Below the pieces are notes generated by a model that was given only the letters and a program-made list of their open reading frames with translations, ran no database searches and was not told the origin of the DNA. The translations under genes were made by a program, and so were the position numbers. From Rubrobacteraceae bacterium (GTDB lineage Bacteria; Actinomycetota; Rubrobacteria; Rubrobacterales; Rubrobacteraceae), in NCBI GenBank assembly GCA_030447045.1, contig JAUJMB010000103.1:1-5764 (forward strand): a stretch of 5,764 bases of DNA, read 5' to 3'. Below are positions 5,100-5,764 of this stretch, in pieces; position 1 is the first letter of the stretch; every line of letters starts with the position of its first letter.

Positions 5100-5642
5100 A
5101 TGGCCAAGAAGGACAAACAGGGTGCGGCCGGTGACCTGGCCGGGGCGTTTGGCGAGTCGTACAGGACGGTCGTGCAGAGCGCCGTGGACGCCCAGCAGCG
5201 CAACATCGGGCTCGCCCAGGACTGGGTCGAGAGCCTCACCGGGCTACTGGAGAGCCAGGCCGAGACGAACCGGGCGCTGACCCGGGCGATGGAGTCGTAC
5301 GTCAAGGTGGTGGACGAGTCCCTGGAGGCCCAGGCCCGCACCAACAGGGCCCTGGCCGAGAGCATGGAGTCTTACAAGGAAGTCGTCGAGAAGGTCTCCA
5401 ACCTCCAGGAGAGGAACGAGGAGCTCACCAAGGGCTTCTTCGAGAAGGTGACCGGCGAGCTCCAGAGCCAGGTCGAGAGCAGCCAGGCCATCGCCCAGGG
5501 CATGGTCGAGGGCTCCCAGCAGCAGATGGAGGCCTTCCAGAGGATGCTCACCGAGGCGACGGAGAGCTACACAAACCTCATGAACGCCCCGTTCGCCCTC
5601 TACCAGAAGAACCTCGAGGCGTTCCGCCAGGGCAACAAGTAG
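5100..5642 (+). CDS. Helical repeat protein, phasin-like
   Basis: This is a 180-residue, almost entirely helical, charged and Gln/Glu-rich protein with no Cys, signal peptide or membrane segment. It has an internal tandem duplication: residues 50-74 (LESQAETNRAL...MESYVKVV) and 75-99 (LEAQARTNRAL...MESYKEVV) share most positions over a 25-residue period, also visible in the DNA as adjacent 75-bp units (5247-5321 and 5322-5396). Looser copies start near 31 (AQQRN), 102 (LQERNEE) and 121 (LQSQVESS). The tail SYTNLMNAPFALYQKNLEAF departs from the repeat. Small size, amphipathic helices, a basic N-terminus (MAKKDK) and heptad-like hydrophobics resemble phasins or PhaE/PhaR-type partners of polyhydroxyalkanoate granules, but no diagnostic motif was identified. 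Other options are a generic coiled-coil scaffold or a stress protein. An aldehyde dehydrogenase gene follows after 53 bp and is probably co-transcribed. Coding status is firm, function tentative. Confidence 0.85.
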   Translation: MAKKDKQGAAGDLAGAFGESYRTVVQSAVDAQQRNIGLAQDWVESLTGLLESQAETNRALTRAMESYVKVVDESLEAQARTNRALAESMESYKEVVEKVSNLQERNEELTKGFFEKVTGELQSQVESSQAIAQGMVEGSQQQMEAFQRMLTEATESYTNLMNAPFALYQKNLEAFRQGNK

Positions 5643-5661
5643 CCCAGGGGCGCTCGTTCGG

Positions 5662-5676
5662 CGGGGGAGTACCCCG
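5662..5676 (+). terminator. Small hairpin between the phasin-like and aldehyde dehydrogenase genes
   Basis: CGGGG (5662-5666) and CCCCG (5672-5676) form a 5-bp stem with a 5-nt loop and no T-run. It is too small to be a convincing full terminator. At most it would attenuate transcription into the next gene. Confidence 0.2.
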
Positions 5677-5683
5677 TACCAGT

Positions 5684-5691
5684 AAAGGAGG
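5684..5691 (+). promoter_or_regulatory. Ribosome binding site of the aldehyde dehydrogenase gene
   Basis: AAAGGAGG, a near-perfect anti-16S match, lies 4 nt before the GTG at 5696 and sets that GTG as the start. Confidence 0.8.
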
Positions 5692-5695
5692 CGCA

Positions 5696-5764
5696 GTGCA
5701 GGCATCCCAGAAGAGCCACGAAGTGCGGAACCTGATCGGGGGTTCCTGGGTGGACGGCAACGGC
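5696..5764 (+). CDS. N-terminus of an aldehyde dehydrogenase family protein (cut by window edge)
   Basis: The 23 visible codons start with GTG after a strong ribosome binding site. They contain VRNLIGGSWVDGNG (residues 10-23), the typical opening of NAD(P)-dependent aldehyde dehydrogenases, in which N-[FLY]-I-[GN]-G-x-[WF]-V marks the first strand. The pattern also suits CoA-acylating methylmalonate-semialdehyde dehydrogenases, which often begin with a short lead followed by KNFIGGEWV. The catalytic Cys and Glu lie outside the window, so the subgroup cannot be settled. It follows the phasin-like gene by 53 bp on the same strand, likely in one transcript. Confidence 0.75.
   Translation, partial: MQASQKSHEVRNLIGGSWVDGNG

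Noticed and set aside
4928..5365. N-terminal extension of the oxidoreductase back to 5365
   Set aside because: It overlaps the divergent phasin-like gene and adds non-family sequence. The ATG at 4927 begins the standard MDR N-terminus and has a ribosome binding site.

Overview
The window is high-GC DNA with actinobacterial character. It carries a compact ergothioneine operon of the actinobacterial EgtB/EgtC/EgtD type, uses GTG starts, and has GC-rich hairpins without U-tracts. A Rubrobacter-like genome is my best guess; this rests on gene content and style, not on a database match.

Layout. Positions 1-366 (+) hold the 3' end of an unrecognised gene. It converges on a minus-strand block that reads, in transcription order, egtB (3798-2494), egtC (2366-1572) and egtD (1549-557). 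Upstream of egtB, on the same strand, is a zinc-independent quinone-oxidoreductase-like MDR gene (4927-3968), separated from egtB by a perfect 11-bp hairpin. A divergent plus-strand pair follows: a helical, repeat-containing phasin-like protein (5100-5642) and the first 23 codons of an aldehyde dehydrogenase (5696 to the window edge).

How the genes work together. EgtD trimethylates histidine to hercynine. EgtB attaches sulfur to hercynine from gamma-glutamylcysteine and forms the sulfoxide. EgtC removes the glutamyl group. The gamma-glutamylcysteine ligase (EgtA) and the C-S lyase (EgtE) are not in the window, and the operon is bounded on both sides, so those steps must be encoded elsewhere. 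egtB appears to have a leaderless promoter (TTGCGG, 17-nt spacer, TACCAT, 7 nt, ATG).

The most unusual signal is a family of 7-bp tandem repeats (consensus GSYNTCR, or YGANRSC on the other strand). It is arranged as two inverted-repeat elements, each with four-unit arms: 404-552 after egtD, and 2370-2498 inside the operon between egtB and egtC. A three-unit half-array lies at 5029-5049 beside the promoter of the phasin-like gene. The copy inside the operon carries the egtB stop codon in one arm and the only Shine-Dalgarno-like sequence of egtC in the other. I saw no RNA genes, CRISPR array, transposase or integrase. No gene-free stretch exceeds 300 bases.
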